Shown: positions 48,078 through 57,734, numbered from the stretch's first letter. The stretch is 58,930 nt of DNA from Qaidamihabitans albus (GCF_016464705.1 NZ_JAEHOB010000020.1:1-58930), one strand, 5' to 3'. Numbers and translations are program-made. Notes: generated from the letters alone by a model not told the origin.

Positions 48078-49076
48078 CTAGTGGATCGACCGCAGCCTGC
48101 CGTCCCAGCCGGAATCGAGCAGCTCCGGCAGCAACTCCGCCAGCTGCACCGGGTAGACGGTCTCGGCGGTGTCGCACAGCTCCTCGGCACTCCACCACCG
48201 GTACTCGTCGACCGTGGAGACCTCGAGCTCGGTGAAGCCGGACGTGTCGATGCGCGGCTCGGCCGCGCCGGTGAGCTCGGCGACGAAGAACCATTCGTCG
48301 CCCTCGTAGCGGCGCCCGTCGAAGCTGAACTCCACCCGGCGGCGCCAGACCGGGCCGACCAGCCGGTCTCCCGGGATGTCCAGGCCGGTCTCCTCGCGCA
48401 ACTCGCGCGCCGCGGCCGAGCGCAGGTCCTCACCGTCCGCCACCTCGCCGCCCGTGGTGAACCAGAAGGACTCGCCGACGCGGCCCGGATCCCGACCGTT
48501 GAACAGCAGCACCCGCCGCTTCTCGTCGACCAGCAGCACACGTGCCGCCGTCCTCGGCGTCGGCCTGCCGCCTTCGGTGACCAGTGAAGGCTCGGCGATC
48601 TCGAAGTACTCGGGCAGCCGCGCCTTGCCGGCCAGCCGGAAGTAGCGGACCTTGCGCCTGCGGCGCAGGGCGAGCGTGTCGCGCACGGCGTCGTTGTAGA
48701 CCCTGCGCGCGATGACCACGCGATGCTCCGCGTCGGTCAGCTCGGCGGCGAGCGGCGCTGGCAGCCGGTGCCGGTCGACATCGGCGAGCAGGCGGGTGAC
48801 CTCGTTCTCCACGAGCTCCCGCTCGGGCCTCGGCGTGATCTCGGCGCCCTCGGTCGCCACCCGCAGGGCCTCCGCCTGCCCCGCAGGCAGCCCCGCGGCG
48901 GCCACCACCGTCCTGGCGACCACGGCGCGGCGGGCCAGCGCGGCGTCCAGCGCCGCCCAGGCCGCGTCCATCCGCACGTGCAGCCGGTCGAGCCGGTTGG
49001 CGGTGGCCACCAGCCACAGACCGCCCAGCACGACGACAACGGCAAGCACGGTGAGGAGCACGAGCAGTGCGCTCAT
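48078..49076 (-). CDS. Membrane-anchored Nudix hydrolase with LemA-like N-terminus
   Basis: The 332-residue protein starts with a membrane helix (LLVLLTVLAVVVVLGGLWLV), followed by a LemA-like helical segment (ATANRLDRLHVRMDAAWAAL). The C-terminal Nudix domain has an intact box: GEVADGEDLRSAAARELREE then TGL. Nudix enzymes hydrolyse nucleoside diphosphate-linked substrates. Its ATG overlaps the pimA stop by four bases, placing it in the phosphatidylinositol mannoside operon. That context may point to a lipid or sugar-nucleotide substrate at the membrane (inference). Confidence 0.88.
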   Translation of the reverse strand: MSALLVLLTVLAVVVVLGGLWLVATANRLDRLHVRMDAAWAALDAALARRAVVARTVVAAAGLPAGQAEALRVATEGAEITPRPERELVENEVTRLLADVDRHRLPAPLAAELTDAEHRVVIARRVYNDAVRDTLALRRRRKVRYFRLAGKARLPEYFEIAEPSLVTEGGRPTPRTAARVLLVDEKRRVLLFNGRDPGRVGESFWFTTGGEVADGEDLRSAAARELREETGLDIPGDRLVGPVWRRRVEFSFDGRRYEGDEWFFVAELTGAAEPRIDTSGFTELEVSTVDEYRWWSAEELCDTAETVYPVQLAELLPELLDSGWDGRLRSIH

Positions 49077-50215
49077 CGTGGCCCGTCCTGGACGGCGCTC
49101 ACCGTGCGCGGGTCGGCGGCGACGGCCGCCTCGTAGACCCGCAGCACCTGCGTGACGACGGTGCCCCAGTCGAACATCGCGACCCGCTCGCGCCCCGCCG
49201 CGGCGAGCCGCTCGCGCCGCGGCGGATCGGCGAGCAGCTCCCGCAGCGCGGTGGCGAGTGCCCCCGCGTCACCGGCCGGCGTCAGCACCCCGGCGCGGCC
49301 GTCGTCGAGCACCCGGCGGAAGGAGTCCAGCGCGCTGGCGACCACCGGGGTACCCGCGGCGAGCGCCTCCGTGAGGATCATGCCGAAGCTCTCGCCGCCG
49401 ATGTTGGGCGCGCAGTAGATGTCCACGCTGCGCAGCGCCCTGGCCTTGGTCTCGTCGTCGACCTGGCCGAGCAGGTCGATCCGGTCGGCGAGCCCGGGGC
49501 CGGCCTGGCGGCGCAGCGTGTCGGCCTCTCCCCTGCCGACCACGAGCAGCCGCAGCCCGGGCAGCTCGGGCGCCAGGCTCCGCAGCGCGTCGAGCAGCAC
49601 GCCCATGCCCTTGCGGGACTCGGTGAACCGGCCGACGAAGCCGATGGTGCCGCCCTCGCGCGGGTAGCCCTCCAGCGGGCGCGCGGCGGCGAAGAACGGC
49701 ACGTCGACGCCGTTGGGGATCTCCACGGCGTCGCCACCGAGATGCTCCACCTGCACGCGCCGGGCCAGCGCGGACACCGCGATCCGGGCCGTGACCTTCT
49801 CCAGCAGGGGCCGCAGCACCGGCTGGAACGCCGACAGCGTGCGGGAGCGCGGAGTCGAGGTGTGGAAGGTGGCGACGATCGGACCGTCGGCCACCTTCAG
49901 CGCCAGCAGCGACAGGCTGGGCGCGGCCGGTTCGTGCAGATGCAGCACGTCGAACGAGTTCTCCCGGATCCAGCGGCGGACCCGCGCGTAGGAGACCGGT
50001 CCGAACTGCAGCCGCGCCACCGAGCCGTTGTACGGGATGCCGAGGGCACGTCCCGCGGGATGCACGAACTCGGGCAGCTCGGCGTCCTCGTCGGCCGGCG
50101 CGAGCACGGACACCCGGTGCCCGCGGGAGAGCAGGACCTTCGCCAGGTCGACGACGTGGCCCTGTACTCCGCCCGGCACCTCGAAGGAGTAAGGGCACAC
50201 GATGCCGATGTTCAT
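49073..50215 (-). CDS. pimA: Phosphatidylinositol alpha-mannosyltransferase (GT4, PimA-like)
   Basis: PimA transfers mannose from GDP-mannose to phosphatidylinositol on the inner membrane face. It has 380 residues in two Rossmann domains. The N-terminus MNIGIVCPYSFEVPGGVQGH is diagnostic. The C-terminal GT4 motif ESFGMILTEALAAGTPVVAS carries the E-x7-E pair. The gene starts three bases after the acyltransferase stop and overlaps the Nudix gene, forming the pgsA-acyltransferase-pimA-Nudix operon typical of actinobacteria. Confidence 0.94.
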   Translation of the reverse strand: MNIGIVCPYSFEVPGGVQGHVVDLAKVLLSRGHRVSVLAPADEDAELPEFVHPAGRALGIPYNGSVARLQFGPVSYARVRRWIRENSFDVLHLHEPAAPSLSLLALKVADGPIVATFHTSTPRSRTLSAFQPVLRPLLEKVTARIAVSALARRVQVEHLGGDAVEIPNGVDVPFFAAARPLEGYPREGGTIGFVGRFTESRKGMGVLLDALRSLAPELPGLRLLVVGRGEADTLRRQAGPGLADRIDLLGQVDDETKARALRSVDIYCAPNIGGESFGMILTEALAAGTPVVASALDSFRRVLDDGRAGVLTPAGDAGALATALRELLADPPRRERLAAAGRERVAMFDWGTVVTQVLRVYEAAVAADPRTVSAVQDGPR

Positions 50216-50218
50216 CGC

Positions 50219-51133
50219 TCAGCCCGCTTTCCGCGCGCGCACCGGGTGCTCCCGCGGCAGGTCGGCCACCCAGAACCGCTGCATCATGTGCCAGTCGGTG
50301 GGGTGCGCGGCGATGTCGCCCGCGAAGATGTCGGCGAGCGCCTGGGTGGCCGCGGGCACCTCGGCCCGGTCGTTGACCCGGATCCGCGGGTGCACTCGCA
50401 GCCCCCAGCCGCCGTCGCTGAACCAGGATCCGACCGGCAGCAGCGCGGCGCCGGTGCTCGCGGCGAGCCGGGCCGGGCCGCCCGGCAGCCGCGCCTCCGC
50501 CCCGAAGAAGGTGACCGGGACACCGGAGGTGGTGAGGTCGCGGTCCGCGACGAGGCACACCACCCGGTTCTCCCGCAGGCGTTGGAGCAGCAACCGGAAC
50601 GACGCGGCGCCGTCGGCGGGCACCACCTCGAAACCGAGCGACTCGCGGTAGGCGACGAAACGCCGGTACAGGGAATCGGGCTCGAGCCGCTCGGCGACCG
50701 TGGTGAAGCGGCCGGAGTGACCGACGAGCCACACTCCGGCCACGTCCCAGTTGCCGCTGTGCGGCAGCGCCACGACCGCACCGTTGCCCTCCGCCAGTGC
50801 GGCGTCGAGGTTCTCCACCCCGCTGATCGTCCGGTCCGCCTCCCGGTACACCGCCGTGAGGTCCATCGACGGCAGCCGGAACGCCTCCTGCCAGTAACGC
50901 GCGTATGAGCGCAGCGAGCGGCGGGTGAGCTCGTCCAGCTCGACCGGGCCCGCCTGCGGCACGACGCGCGCGAGGTTGCTGCGCAGCTGCCGGACCTTCT
51001 CACCGTCCCGCCGGGCTGCGATGTCCGCGCCGAGCGAGAACGCCGCGGTCGCGAGCGTCTCCGGCAGCGCCCGCACCAGCCGCCAGCCGACGCCGTAACC
51101 CATATCGCCGAGCCGCCCGCCGAGGCCGCTCAC
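50219..51133 (-). CDS. Phosphatidylinositol mannoside acyltransferase (HtrB/LpxL-like)
   Basis: The GTG at 51133 overlaps the pgsA stop by four bases, giving 304 residues. The catalytic H-x4-D is in LPHSGNWDVAG. Other conserved stretches are RSYARYWQEAFRLPS and VPVTFFGAEARLPGGPARLA. It adds a fatty acid to the mannose of PIM1/PIM2 on the membrane. The position between pgsA and pimA is conserved in mycobacteria and relatives (Rv2611c type). Confidence 0.92.
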   Translation of the reverse strand: MSGLGGRLGDMGYGVGWRLVRALPETLATAAFSLGADIAARRDGEKVRQLRSNLARVVPQAGPVELDELTRRSLRSYARYWQEAFRLPSMDLTAVYREADRTISGVENLDAALAEGNGAVVALPHSGNWDVAGVWLVGHSGRFTTVAERLEPDSLYRRFVAYRESLGFEVVPADGAASFRLLLQRLRENRVVCLVADRDLTTSGVPVTFFGAEARLPGGPARLAASTGAALLPVGSWFSDGGWGLRVHPRIRVNDRAEVPAATQALADIFAGDIAAHPTDWHMMQRFWVADLPREHPVRARKAG

Positions 51134-51741
51134 GACCGTGCCTCCCGCGCGGAGCCCGCGAGCGCGGCCAGCCGCTGCAGCAGCGTGACGGCCGAAAGCG
51201 CGGCGAGCAGCCACAGCGAGACCTCCACCGCATGCGGTACGCCGAAGCCCTGCAGCCCCGTTCCCGCCAGTGCGATGATCAGCCGCTCGGCCCGCTCGAC
51301 GAGGCCGCCGTCGGCGGTGAGGCCGGACGCCTCCGCGCGGGCCTTGACGTAGGAGATCACCTGCGCGAGCACGAGGCAGATCAGCGCGGCGGCGGCCGCC
51401 CGCTGGTTGTCCGCCACCGCGAACGACCACCAGGTGATCGCGGCGAACAGCGCACCGTCGGCGAGCCGGTCGCAGGTGGAGTCGAGCACACCGCCGAACG
51501 GCGTGCCCGTCCCCCGGGCCCTGGCCATCGCGCCGTCGAGCAGGTCGAGCATCGTGAAGCCCCAGACCGCGAACGTGCCGGCCAGCAACATGCCCTGGGG
51601 AAAGAAGATCAGCGAGCAGGCGACCGCGCCCACGGTGCCGAGCACGGTCATGACGTTGGGCGTGAGGCCGACCCGGACCAGCGCGGCACCGATCGGATCG
51701 GTGACACGCGAGACGGAAGCGCGCGCGAAGATGTTGAGCAT
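51130..51741 (-). CDS. pgsA: Phosphatidylinositol phosphate synthase (CDP-alcohol phosphatidyltransferase)
   Basis: The ATG at 51741 (MLNIFARASVSRV) gives 203 residues. The CDP-alcohol phosphatidyltransferase signature D-x2-DG-x2-AR is in DLLDGAMARARGTGTPFGGV, followed by LDSTCDR. About six membrane helices follow. It makes phosphatidylinositol phosphate from CDP-diacylglycerol and inositol phosphate, the first step of the PIM pathway encoded by the next genes. A longer in-frame stretch upstream overlaps the MarR gene region and is not used. Confidence 0.93.
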   Translation of the reverse strand: MLNIFARASVSRVTDPIGAALVRVGLTPNVMTVLGTVGAVACSLIFFPQGMLLAGTFAVWGFTMLDLLDGAMARARGTGTPFGGVLDSTCDRLADGALFAAITWWSFAVADNQRAAAAALICLVLAQVISYVKARAEASGLTADGGLVERAERLIIALAGTGLQGFGVPHAVEVSLWLLAALSAVTLLQRLAALAGSAREARS

Positions 51742-51845
51742 CGGTCCTACGGGTGGCAGGTTGCTGCGTGGTCGGGTTGCCGGATGAACCCTATCGAGTC
51801 GCACCGACACAACCTGCACGTATGCCGCCGAAACGCCGTCGCCGC

Positions 51846-52373
51846 TCAGCCGCCGGCGCGCTCGCCGTCCTCGAGCCGCTCCATCTCCTCGGCCTCGGCT
51901 TCGGCGCACCGGGGTGCGAGCCTGTCCCTGATCGCGGCACTGATCTCACCGAGCCGGCGCATCTGCTCGGGGGTCAACGCGTCGAAAAGGCTGGCGCGCA
52001 CGGCTTCGACGTGCCCGGGCGCGGCGTCTTCGAGCGCGGCGAGGCCGGCGGCGGTGAGGTGCGCGAAGGCGCCCCTCCGGTCGGTGGGGCAGGACTCCCG
52101 GCGAACCCAGCCGCTGGCCTCCATCCTGGCGACCGCGTGGGAGAGTCTGCTGCGCGACGAGCGCGTGGCCGAAGCGAGCTCGCTCATCCGCAGGACGCGG
52201 CCAGGCGCCTCGGAAAGCACGACGAGGATCTCGTAGTAGGCGTGCGGCATCCCGGCGTCGCGCTGGAGCTGCGCCTCCAGATGCGCCCTGAGCATGTTGA
52301 CGGCCGCCGAGAAGTCACGCCAGACGCGCTGCTCCTCGTCGCTCAGCCAGGAGGTTCCGGACATGAGATCCAT
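51846..52373 (-). CDS. MarR-family transcriptional regulator
   Basis: Start ATG 52373 has AGGGG five bases upstream, giving 175 residues. Upstream in-frame ATG 52400 is inside the operator palindrome region and is unlikely. The winged helix is LSEAPGRVLRMSELASATRS, then SRLSHAVARMEASGWVRRES with the wing PTDRRGAFAHLT. The C-terminal helices form the dimer. It is divergent from a YceI gene with two TTGAG-N2-CTCAA palindromes between them, so it probably represses YceI and itself. Confidence 0.9.
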   Translation of the reverse strand: MDLMSGTSWLSDEEQRVWRDFSAAVNMLRAHLEAQLQRDAGMPHAYYEILVVLSEAPGRVLRMSELASATRSSRSRLSHAVARMEASGWVRRESCPTDRRGAFAHLTAAGLAALEDAAPGHVEAVRASLFDALTPEQMRRLGEISAAIRDRLAPRCAEAEAEEMERLEDGERAGG

Positions 52374-52384
52374 ACTACCCCTAG

Positions 52385-52450
52385 TTGAGCCCTCAATCAT
52401 CTTCGGTTAGAGTCCTGATTGAGAGCTCAACAAACGAGCTCGCCGCAGAT
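52385..52450. promoter_or_regulatory. Paired MarR operators
   Basis: Two 12-bp palindromes, TTGAGCCCTCAA (52385-52396) and TTGAGAGCTCAA (52439-52450), share TTGAG-N2-CTCAA with 54 bases between centres. That is about five helical turns, so two dimers would lie on the same face. Further matching bases (ATCA and TGAT) flank the inner sides, extending the symmetry. Confidence 0.8.
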
Positions 52451-52466
52451 CTCTTGGAGGAAACAG

Positions 52467-53021
52467 ATGACCACCAGCGCCGCGACCGCGGAGATTCCCG
52501 GCTACACCGTCGGCACCTGGGTGATCGACCCGGTGCACTCCGACGTCACGTTCACCGTCCGCCACCTCGGCGTATCGAAGGTCCGCGGCCGGTTCAGCAT
52601 CTTCGAGGGCGAGATCGTCACGGCGAGCGACCTGGCCGGCTCCTCGGTGACCGCGACGATCCAGGCAGGCAGCATCGACACCAACAACGAGCAGCGCGAC
52701 GGCCACGTCAAGAGCGCCGACTTCCTCGACATCGAGCAGTTCGAGACCCTGACCTTCCGCTCGACCGGTGTCCGGACCGACGGCGAGGACTACCTCGTCG
52801 ACGGTGAGCTGACCCTGCACGGCGTGACCAGGCCGGTGACCTTGCGCACCGAGCTCGGCGGCTTCGGCCCCGGCATGACCGAGGGCAGCACGGTGCTCGG
52901 TGTCTCGGCCTCGACGGAGATCAACCGCAGCGACTTCGGCGTCGGCGCCACGATCCCGGCCGCCGTCGTCAGCGAGAAGATCAGGATCGAGCTGAACATC
53001 GAGGCCGGGCTGCAGGCCTGA
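52467..53021 (+). CDS. YceI-family lipid-binding-like protein
   Basis: ATG 52467 with TTGGAGGA upstream gives 184 residues. The YceI lipocalin-like fold is recognised by WVIDPVHSDVTFTVRHLGVS, VRGRFSIFEGEIVTASDL and TLHGVTRPVTLRTELGGFGP. No signal peptide is seen, so it is probably cytoplasmic, as in many actinobacterial members. Family proteins bind isoprenoid-type lipids. The pairing with a MarR regulator that reads two operator sites suggests an inducible stress or lipid response (inference). It is inserted between HIT and pgsA. Confidence 0.9.
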   Translation: MTTSAATAEIPGYTVGTWVIDPVHSDVTFTVRHLGVSKVRGRFSIFEGEIVTASDLAGSSVTATIQAGSIDTNNEQRDGHVKSADFLDIEQFETLTFRSTGVRTDGEDYLVDGELTLHGVTRPVTLRTELGGFGPGMTEGSTVLGVSASTEINRSDFGVGATIPAAVVSEKIRIELNIEAGLQA

Positions 53022-53032
53022 GGAGCCGGAAC

Positions 53033-53599
53033 CTACCAGGCGTCGGCCAGCAGTTGCCGGGTGTCCCCGAGCAGCTGCGGCAGCACTTTCGTATGGCCGA
53101 CGACCGGCATGAAGTTGGCGTCGCCGCCCCACCTGGGCACCACGTGCTGGTGCAGGTGGGCGGCGATGCCCGCCCCGGCGATGACTCCCTGGTTCATCCC
53201 GATGTTGAACCCGTGGGCGCCGGAGACCGAGCGCACCACCCGCATCGCGCGCTGGGTGAACTCCGCGAGCTCGAGGGTCTCCTCGGTGGCCAGGTCCGTG
53301 TAGTCCGCGACATGGCGGTACGGCACGACCATCAGGTGCCCGGGGTTGTACGGATACAGGTTCAGCACCGCGTACACCGTGCGCCCGCGCGCGAGGATGA
53401 GCGCCTCGGCGTCCTCCAGGCTCACCAGCCTGCAGAACGGGCAGCCGGTCGGCTCGTCGCCCTCGGCCTTGTTCTCGCCCTGGACATAGGCCAGCCGGTG
53501 TGGGGTCCACAGCCGCTGCAGCGGGTCCGGGACCCCCACCCCGTCCTGGCCGACGATCTCCGGACCGGTGTCCGGCCGGCCCCGCTCGCCCTCACCGGC
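53033..53599 (-). CDS. HIT-domain protein (Ap4A-phosphorylase-like)
   Basis: The histidine triad is [10 protein letters not shown] near the C-terminus. Earlier blocks are [40 protein letters not shown] and [13 protein letters not shown]. The first CxxC may bind zinc. The family cleaves dinucleoside polyphosphates. The start is uncertain: TTG 53599 overlaps the thrS stop, and GTG 53539 is an alternative. The adjacency thrS-HIT-pgsA is the normal actinobacterial order, here with the MarR/YceI pair inserted after it. Confidence 0.88.
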   Translation of the reverse strand, partial: AGEGERGRPDTGPEIVGQDGVGVPDPLQRLWTPHRLAYVQGENKAEGDEPTGCPFCRLVSLEDAEALILARGRTVYAVLNLYPYNPGHLMVVPYRHVADYTDLATEETLELAEFTQRAMRVVRSVSGAHGFNIGMNQGVIAGAGIAAHLHQHVVPRWGGDANFMPVVGHTKVLPQLLGDTRQLLADAW

Positions 53600-55640
53600 C
53601 AACGAGGGCTCCCAGCGCCTCGGCGTTCGGCGACGCGTTCTCCCGGCGCGCAATCCAGCCCGCGATCGCGTCCACCGCCTCGGCCACGGGTACGGCGTTG
53701 ATCTGGCCGCCGTCCCGGAACCGGAAGGAGACGGCACCCGCCTCGACGTCCTTTCCGCCTGCCAGCAGCATGAACGGCACCTTCTGCGTGGTGTGGTTGC
53801 GAATCTTCTTCTGCATCCGGTCGTCGCCGGTGTCCACCTCGGCGCGAATCCCCTTCGCCCGCAACGCCTTCTCCACGCCGAGCAGATGGTCCACGTGCTC
53901 GTCGGCGATCGGGATGCCCACCACCTGAACCGGCGACAGCCAGGCCGGGAACGCGCCCGCGTAGTGCTCGGTGAGCACTCCGAAGAACCGCTCGATGGAG
54001 CCGAACAGCGCCCGGTGGATCACCACCGGGGTCTGCCGGGAGCCGTCCGGTGCCGTGTACTCCAGCTCGAACCGCCTGGGGTGGTTGAAGTCGAGCTGGA
54101 TGGTGGACATCTGCCAGGTACGCCCGATCGCGTCGCGGGCCTGCACCGAGATCTTCGGCCCGTAGTAGGCCGCGCCACCCGGGTCGGGGACGAGTTCGAG
54201 GCCGGACTCCTCCGCGGCCTGGCGCAGGGTCTCGGTTGCCTCGTCCCACTCCTGCTGCTCGCCGATGAACTTCCCGGACTCGCCCCGGGTGGACAGCTCC
54301 AGGTAGAAGTCGGAGAGGCCGTAGTCGGCCAGCAGGTCCAGCACGAACCGCAGCAGCGACCGCAGCTCGCCCGGCATCTGCTCCTTCGTGCAGTAGATGT
54401 GCGAGTCGTCCATGGTCAGCCCGCGCACGCGGGTGAGGCCGTGCACGACGCCGGACTTCTCGTACCGGTACACCGTCCCGAACTCGAACAGCCGCAGCGG
54501 AAGCTCACGGTAGGACCGCCCGCGGGACCGGAAGATCAGGTGGTGCATCGGGCAGTTCATCGCCTTGAGGTAGTAGTCCTCACCCTCGAACGGGATCGGC
54601 GGGAACATCGTGTCCGCGTAGTACGGCAGATGGCCGGAGGTGTGGAACAGCCCGCTCTTGGTGATGTGCGGGGTGTTCACGAACTCGTAGCCGGACTCCT
54701 CGTGCCGCCTGCGCGAGTAGTTCTCTAGCTCGCGGCGGATGATCCCGCCCTTCGGGTGGAACACGGCGAGCCCGGAGCCGATCTCCTCGGGGAAAGAGAA
54801 CAGGTCCAGCTCGGCGCCGAGCTTGCGGTGATCACGCCGCTCCGCCTCGGCGAGCAGCTCCAGGTAGGCGTCCTGCGCCTCCTGCGACTCCCATGCGGTG
54901 CCGTAGATCCGCTGCAGCTGCGGGTTCTTCTCGTCGCCACGCCAGTACGCCGCCGCCACGCGGGTCAGCTTGAACGCCGGGATGTGCTTCGTGGTCGGCA
55001 CGTGCGGGCCGCGGCACAGGTCGCTCCACACGCGTTCCCTGGTGCGCGGGTCGAGGTTGTCGTAGATGGTCAGCTCTCCCCCGCCGACCTCCATCACCTC
55101 GGAGGTGTCCACAGTGTCCAGCGAGCCTGCCTCGGACTTGAGGTCGACGAGCTCCAGCTTGAACGGCTCGCCTGCCAGCTCCTCCCTGGCCGCCTCGACC
55201 GAATCCACCACGCGGCGGGAGAACTGCTGGGATCCCTTGACGATCTGCTTCATGCGCTTCTCGAGCGCCTGCAGGTCCTCCGGGGTGAACGGGGTCTCCA
55301 CGGCGAAGTCGTAGTAGAAGCCGTCCCTGACCGGGGGCCCGATGCCGAGCTTCGCGTCCGGGAACTGCTGTTGCACGGCCTGCGCGAGCACGTGCGCGGC
55401 CGAGTGCCGGAGCACGCTGCGGCCGTCCTCGGTGTTCGCGGCGACCGGCTCCACCTCGACGTCCTCCGCCGGGGTCCAGGCCAGATCGCGCAGCGCGCCC
55501 TCCGGGTCCCGCACCACGACGACGGCTTCGGCGCCCTTGACCGGCAGCCCGGCCTCGCGCACCGCGGTACCCGCCGTAGTGCCTGCCGGTACCACCACGC
55601 GCTCGGCGGGCACGGCCGGGACTGACGACGGCTGGGACAC
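53592..55640 (-). CDS. thrS: Threonine-tRNA ligase
   Basis: ThrRS has 682 residues. There is a TGS-like N-terminus, then the editing domain with [20 protein letters not shown] (HxxxH zinc ligands). The catalytic domain has [20 protein letters not shown], the zinc cysteine in [11 protein letters not shown], motif 2 [20 protein letters not shown], and motif 3 [17 protein letters not shown]. The C-terminus is the anticodon-binding fold. It is preceded by 155 bases that include copy 4 of the palindrome. I saw no clear T-box or attenuator. Confidence 0.97.
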   Translation of the reverse strand: MSQPSSVPAVPAERVVVPAGTTAGTAVREAGLPVKGAEAVVVVRDPEGALRDLAWTPAEDVEVEPVAANTEDGRSVLRHSAAHVLAQAVQQQFPDAKLGIGPPVRDGFYYDFAVETPFTPEDLQALEKRMKQIVKGSQQFSRRVVDSVEAAREELAGEPFKLELVDLKSEAGSLDTVDTSEVMEVGGGELTIYDNLDPRTRERVWSDLCRGPHVPTTKHIPAFKLTRVAAAYWRGDEKNPQLQRIYGTAWESQEAQDAYLELLAEAERRDHRKLGAELDLFSFPEEIGSGLAVFHPKGGIIRRELENYSRRRHEESGYEFVNTPHITKSGLFHTSGHLPYYADTMFPPIPFEGEDYYLKAMNCPMHHLIFRSRGRSYRELPLRLFEFGTVYRYEKSGVVHGLTRVRGLTMDDSHIYCTKEQMPGELRSLLRFVLDLLADYGLSDFYLELSTRGESGKFIGEQQEWDEATETLRQAAEESGLELVPDPGGAAYYGPKISVQARDAIGRTWQMSTIQLDFNHPRRFELEYTAPDGSRQTPVVIHRALFGSIERFFGVLTEHYAGAFPAWLSPVQVVGIPIADEHVDHLLGVEKALRAKGIRAEVDTGDDRMQKKIRNHTTQKVPFMLLAGGKDVEAGAVSFRFRDGGQINAVPVAEAVDAIAGWIARRENASPNAEALGALVGR

Positions 55641-55749
55641 GGTGGGCTCCTTCGGCTGGCTGAGCTGTGCTGAAAGCTGCGCAGGGTCGTGCGCGGGTTT
55701 GTCCTACCCTGCCGATGCTATCCGCCGTCCACCGTTACCCCGCCGAGCC

Positions 55750-55795
55750 CTCGTGAGTGCGCACACGAGTTAGAACGCGGGTCGCCACTCACGAG
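55750..55795. repeat. Dispersed gene-end palindrome, copy 4
   Basis: CTCGTGAGTGC (left) and CACTCACGAG (right) enclose CGAGTTAGAAC. It abuts the stop codon of the sugar transferase (55796), and in the transcript direction it is the first sequence after the stop. It shares its left half almost exactly with copy 1. Confidence 0.8.
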
Positions 55796-57295
55796 TCAGT
55801 AGGCGCCCCGCCCGACGAGAACGGCGCGCGCGGTCTTCCACATGATCATCATGTCCAGCGCCAGCGACCAGTCCTCGACGTAGCGCAGGTCCAGCCGGAC
55901 GCTCTCCTCCCAGGAGAGCTCGCTGCGCCCGCTCACCTGCCACAACCCGGTGAGGCCGGGCTTCACGAGCAGGCGCCGGTGCACCTCGGGCGCGTACTGC
56001 GCGGTCTCCTCCGGCAACGGCGGCCGGGGCCCCACCAGTGACATCTGCCCGGTGAGCACGTTGAACAGCTGAGGCAGCTCGTCGAGCGAGTAGCGCCGCA
56101 GCAGCGCCCCCGCCCTCGTCACCCGCGGATCCTTACGGATCTTGAACAGTGGCCCCGCGCCCTCGTTGTCGCCCACCAGGCGCAGCCGCACCCGCTCCGC
56201 GTCGACGATCATGGTGCGGAACTTGAGGATCGTGAACACGTCGCCGTCGCGGCCGACCCGGCGCTGCCGGTAGATGACGGGACCACGGTCGCCCAGCTTG
56301 ACCGCAACGGCGATGGCGAGCATCAGCGGCGAGGCCACCAGCAGCAAGAGCGCCGCGCCCACCCGGTCGACGATCTCCTTGACGAACCGGCGGCCGCCGC
56401 TGAACGTCGGCGCGGTCACCCGCAGCAGCGGCATTCCCAGCACACCGGTGACGTTGAGCCGCGGCCCGGCGACGTCCATGAGCACCGGCGCGACGACCAG
56501 TTCGGCGGAGGTGCCCTCCAGATCCCAGGCCAGTCGCTGCAACCGGTCGGGGGTCCAGTACTGGTCCGCGGTGACGGCGACCACGCGATAGCCGCCGCGG
56601 CGTACCTGCTCGGCGAGCCCGTCGAGCCGTCCGACGACCGGAACGCCCTCCACCTCACCGCAGCCCTCGGAACCGGCGGGAGTGCAGACGGCCTCGACCC
56701 GCCAGCCGACGTGCGATGCCGCCCGGGTGCGCTCGATGAGGCCGGACACCGTGCCCGGATGTCCGGCGGCCATGACGGGCAGCAGGCACTGCCCGCGCCG
56801 CCTCGCCCGGTGCAGCACCCTGCGGAGCAGGAACCGCTCGGGAAAGACGACCAGCGCGACGGCGGGCACCACGTAGAAGACCCACGGCTGCACCTCCAGC
56901 GCGCCGGCCAGCAGCCCGCCGAACGCCACGAGCACGGCCGCGGAGATCAGGGCGCGGCCGAGCAGCCGGAACTCCTCGGCGCCCTCGCCGAGCCCGCGCC
57001 GGCTCCACGCCCTGCCGACGAACAACGATCCGACAACGGCGGCGAGCGTCCCGATCGCGTGTGGCTCGTCCACCCGGCCCGGACCGCCGATCAGCACGGT
57101 GCCCACCGCGATCACGGCCAGCGCGGCCAGCGAGTCGGCAGCGATCACCCAGCCGCGATATCGCCGTTCCCAGGCCATCATGGGGCCGGCGGGCACGGTG
57201 CCACGGCGGGGATCCCCGGCGGCGGAGACTGCGTGAAGGCCGAGCGGCGGCACCTCGTCCGATGGTCGCGATGACGGCCGCACCGACTCTGTCAT
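55796..57295 (-). CDS. Polyprenyl-phosphate sugar-1-phosphate transferase (WcaJ/CpsE-like)
   Basis: The ATG at 57295, with GGGAGG upstream, gives 499 residues. N-terminal helices (WVIAADSLAALAVIAVGTVL and others) precede a cytoplasmic NAD-binding-like domain (QCLLPVMAAGHPGTVSGLIE). The C-terminal phosphoglycosyltransferase has FVKEIVDRVGAALLLLVASP, YRQRRVGRDGDVFTILKFRT and RRYSLDELPQLFNVLTGQMS. It starts exopolysaccharide repeat assembly on undecaprenyl phosphate. It stands alone here with a long, AT-richer upstream region. Confidence 0.93.
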   Translation of the reverse strand: MTESVRPSSRPSDEVPPLGLHAVSAAGDPRRGTVPAGPMMAWERRYRGWVIAADSLAALAVIAVGTVLIGGPGRVDEPHAIGTLAAVVGSLFVGRAWSRRGLGEGAEEFRLLGRALISAAVLVAFGGLLAGALEVQPWVFYVVPAVALVVFPERFLLRRVLHRARRRGQCLLPVMAAGHPGTVSGLIERTRAASHVGWRVEAVCTPAGSEGCGEVEGVPVVGRLDGLAEQVRRGGYRVVAVTADQYWTPDRLQRLAWDLEGTSAELVVAPVLMDVAGPRLNVTGVLGMPLLRVTAPTFSGGRRFVKEIVDRVGAALLLLVASPLMLAIAVAVKLGDRGPVIYRQRRVGRDGDVFTILKFRTMIVDAERVRLRLVGDNEGAGPLFKIRKDPRVTRAGALLRRYSLDELPQLFNVLTGQMSLVGPRPPLPEETAQYAPEVHRRLLVKPGLTGLWQVSGRSELSWEESVRLDLRYVEDWSLALDMMIMWKTARAVLVGRGAY

Positions 57296-57734
57296 GGAGC
57301 CTCCCGCGTCATTCGGTTGTGGATCTTCCGCACGCGAACGCGTTCCGGAGATGACTCCACCGAGTAATCGGCCGTAGTGCACAGTTAGTAGCCGATCGAG
57401 GAATACATGCGGTGGTATCGGTGACGCTCGGCACAGCGTTACAGGTGACCAACGCCGGAGGGGCACCGTCCAAAGCAGATCGATCATGCGATCGGATAGC
57501 AGGAAGTTACGAACGGTGATCAAGGTGAGCGGGCCACCAACTACCGAAAGTGATCAGTTGATCGATGACATCACGCGGCCGGGCGTATCACCCGACCGGA
57601 CGCACTCAGCGCGACGTGAGGCGGATCACGGCAGGAATCGGCTCCCCGGCGCGCGGGTTGAAAAAGAGGAATGAGGGGAACACGGGGAAGACGGAAAAGG
57701 CCCGGCGTTGCCGGGCCTGGACCGTGATCTGCGT
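57296..57734. other. Long upstream region of the sugar transferase gene
   Basis: About 440 bases without a supported gene. It is visibly less GC-rich than its surroundings, with several TGATC/GATCA runs around 57475-57570, which could be nucleoid-protein (Lsr2-type) or regulator sites (inference). A short reading frame at 57486-57674 has no family match and poor codon character. The right end contains the tRNA-Val terminator. Confidence 0.5.
57698..57718 (-). terminator. tRNA-Val terminator
   Basis: AGGCCCGGC pairs with GCCGGGCCT around GTT. On the minus strand it is followed by TTTT, making a classic intrinsic terminator 17 bases after the tRNA. Confidence 0.85.

Noticed and set aside
55641-55749. 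T-box or attenuator upstream of thrS
   Set aside because: I found no T-box core or Thr-rich leader peptide. Only modest GC-rich pairing is visible.
57486-57674. A 62-residue plus-strand reading frame
   Set aside because: No family match, no ribosome site, and it lies in an AT-richer promoter-like region.
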